This document shows, piece after piece, positions 7,103 through 7,595 of a stretch of 7,595 nucleotides of DNA (positions within the stretch are counted from its first letter, which is position 1; each line of letters opens with the position of its first letter). Source of the stretch: an uncultured Sphingomonadaceae bacterium. GTDB taxonomy: Bacteria > Pseudomonadota > Alphaproteobacteria > Sphingomonadales > Sphingomonadaceae. Where the stretch lies: assembly GCA_938003725.1 (NCBI GenBank), contig CALKXX010000033.1, forward strand, positions 1-7,595, in the 5' to 3' direction. The notes beneath the pieces were generated by a model that was given only the letters and a program-made list of their open reading frames with translations, did not search any database and was not told the DNA's origin. The position numbers were made by a program, and so were the translations under genes.

Positions 7103-7595
7103 TTGACTAGCCCAGCCTCCAAGGCAGCAAGTTCATCCACCCTGCCCCATTCATGGTCTTTGCAGGCGCGCATCAGTTTCGTTTCCATCGACGACAGCCG
7201 GCTATAGTGACGCACTTTTGATTTTAGCGGCGCGGTTTTCACGCGCGGTTGATCCGGGTCTATTTCCCATGGATGGAAATAGAATATCGCACCCCTACCG
7301 TCGTCCTTATGCATTTTTTTGATCGCCCAATCGTAGAGATTGTAGGGCAAAAGGCGGAAAAAGCCGCCGCCTCCGGCAGCTAAAATTCTGCCTGCGGTTT
7401 TCACTGTGGTAACTGGCAACTCGATTAAGTCGGAATCAGCAACCGGCTTCCACGCAAATCTTGGCGAGCCTTCCCAACCATAGTGATCATGTTTGATCGG
7501 GGCTACGCTAGACGAATATTTATAGCCCTGTTCCGCCAAAACAATATGCGCCCATGGTGTTCGTTGATCGATTGAAAAACTCGGCGCGCGATAGC
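7099..7595 (-). CDS. XrtA-associated polysaccharide deacetylase, C-terminal part (5' end outside window)
   Basis: This is the last 164 residues of a NodB-family polysaccharide deacetylase with a DUF3473 tail, the form found in exosortase A loci. Such enzymes remove N-acetyl groups from a sugar polymer or its precursor. The frame is open to the window edge: the first readable residues are YRAPSFSIDQRTPWAHIV, where RAPSFS is the conserved metal-site-proximal arginine motif of this family. Next come YKYSSSVAPIKHDHYGW, LLPYNLYDWAIKK and FYFHPWEIDPDQPRV, whose His (codon at 7275-7273) is the late conserved catalytic-motif histidine. The TTG at 7539 could be taken as a start but lies in the middle of the catalytic domain and is not one. 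The N-terminal NodB motifs with the metal-binding Asp and His lie beyond base 7595. The TGA overlaps the FemAB ATG by four bases. Confidence 0.92.
   Translation of the reverse strand, partial: YRAPSFSIDQRTPWAHIVLAEQGYKYSSSVAPIKHDHYGWEGSPRFAWKPVADSDLIELPVTTVKTAGRILAAGGGGFFRLLPYNLYDWAIKKMHKDDGRGAIFYFHPWEIDPDQPRVKTAPLKSKVRHYSRLSSMETKLMRACKDHEWGRVDELAALEAGLVK
7116..7120 (-). promoter_or_regulatory. Possible ribosome binding site of the FemAB-like gene
   Basis: A GGAGG core within the end of the deacetylase gene lies 13 bases before the ATG at 7102. This is longer than the usual 5-9 bases. No other purine-rich site is nearer and no in-frame start codon lies between, so the site may act together with translational coupling from the overlapping stop. 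Confidence 0.4.

Larger units (their letters stand above)
1348..7595 (-). other. Exosortase A / exopolysaccharide operon, promoter-distal part
   Basis: Five same-strand genes run deacetylase, FemAB-like, glycosyltransferase, xrtA, amidotransferase. They are joined by ATGA, TGATG and ATGA overlaps and one nine-base gap. There is no room for an internal promoter or terminator between them, so they are very probably one transcript starting beyond base 7595. The order matches what I know of exosortase A loci in EPS-producing alphaproteobacteria, where chain-length, export and kinase genes usually lie upstream; those would be expected just beyond the right edge. No PEP-CTERM protein is encoded inside the window. 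Confidence 0.85.

Noticed and set aside
7537..7539. TTG as a start codon for the deacetylase fragment
   Set aside because: The frame stays open to the window edge and encodes conserved residues (RAPSFS) upstream, so the TTG is an internal Leu.

Overview
The window looks like chromosomal DNA of a Gram-negative proteobacterium, most likely an alphaproteobacterium of the Sphingomonadales (a Sphingorhabdus/Parasphingorhabdus-type genome would fit). That assignment is inference. It rests on the protein character of fmt-truA, on the order of the exosortase A (XrtA/PEP-CTERM) genes, and on base composition that by eye is moderate rather than the very high GC of many sphingomonads. Seven protein genes fill essentially the whole window. 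I see no RNA gene, mobile element, CRISPR array or integration scar, and no gap over 10 bases between genes.

Left part, plus strand (1-1362): the 3' two thirds of fmt (methionyl-tRNA formyltransferase) and complete truA (tRNA pseudouridine synthase), joined by an ATGA stop/start overlap. Both are core translation genes.

Right part, minus strand (7595 down to 1348), in transcription order: the 3' part of an XrtA-associated polysaccharide deacetylase, a FemAB-like GNAT-fold protein, a TIGR03087-type glycosyltransferase, exosortase A with a fused EpsI domain, and an XrtA-associated asparagine-synthase-like amidotransferase. The junctions are a 4-base overlap, a 1-base overlap, a 4-base overlap and a 9-base gap, so this is one tightly coupled operon whose promoter lies beyond base 7595. 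Two of the longest readings (xrtA, glycosyltransferase) need their starts moved downstream to give these junctions; the deacetylase runs off the window and its apparent TTG start is internal.

Together the minus-strand genes form the tail of an exosortase A locus. Exosortase A is the inner-membrane transpeptidase-like enzyme that recognises PEP-CTERM sorting signals. The neighbours are the exopolysaccharide-building and -modifying enzymes that accompany it in EPS-producing bacteria. No PEP-CTERM substrate is encoded here. The system is a known family-level one, not a new one. The points most worth checking are the Glu-to-Met change in the glutamine pocket of the amidotransferase, the possibility that three enzymes jointly tailor nitrogen groups on the polysaccharide, and the convergent in-register overlap of truA with the last operon gene.
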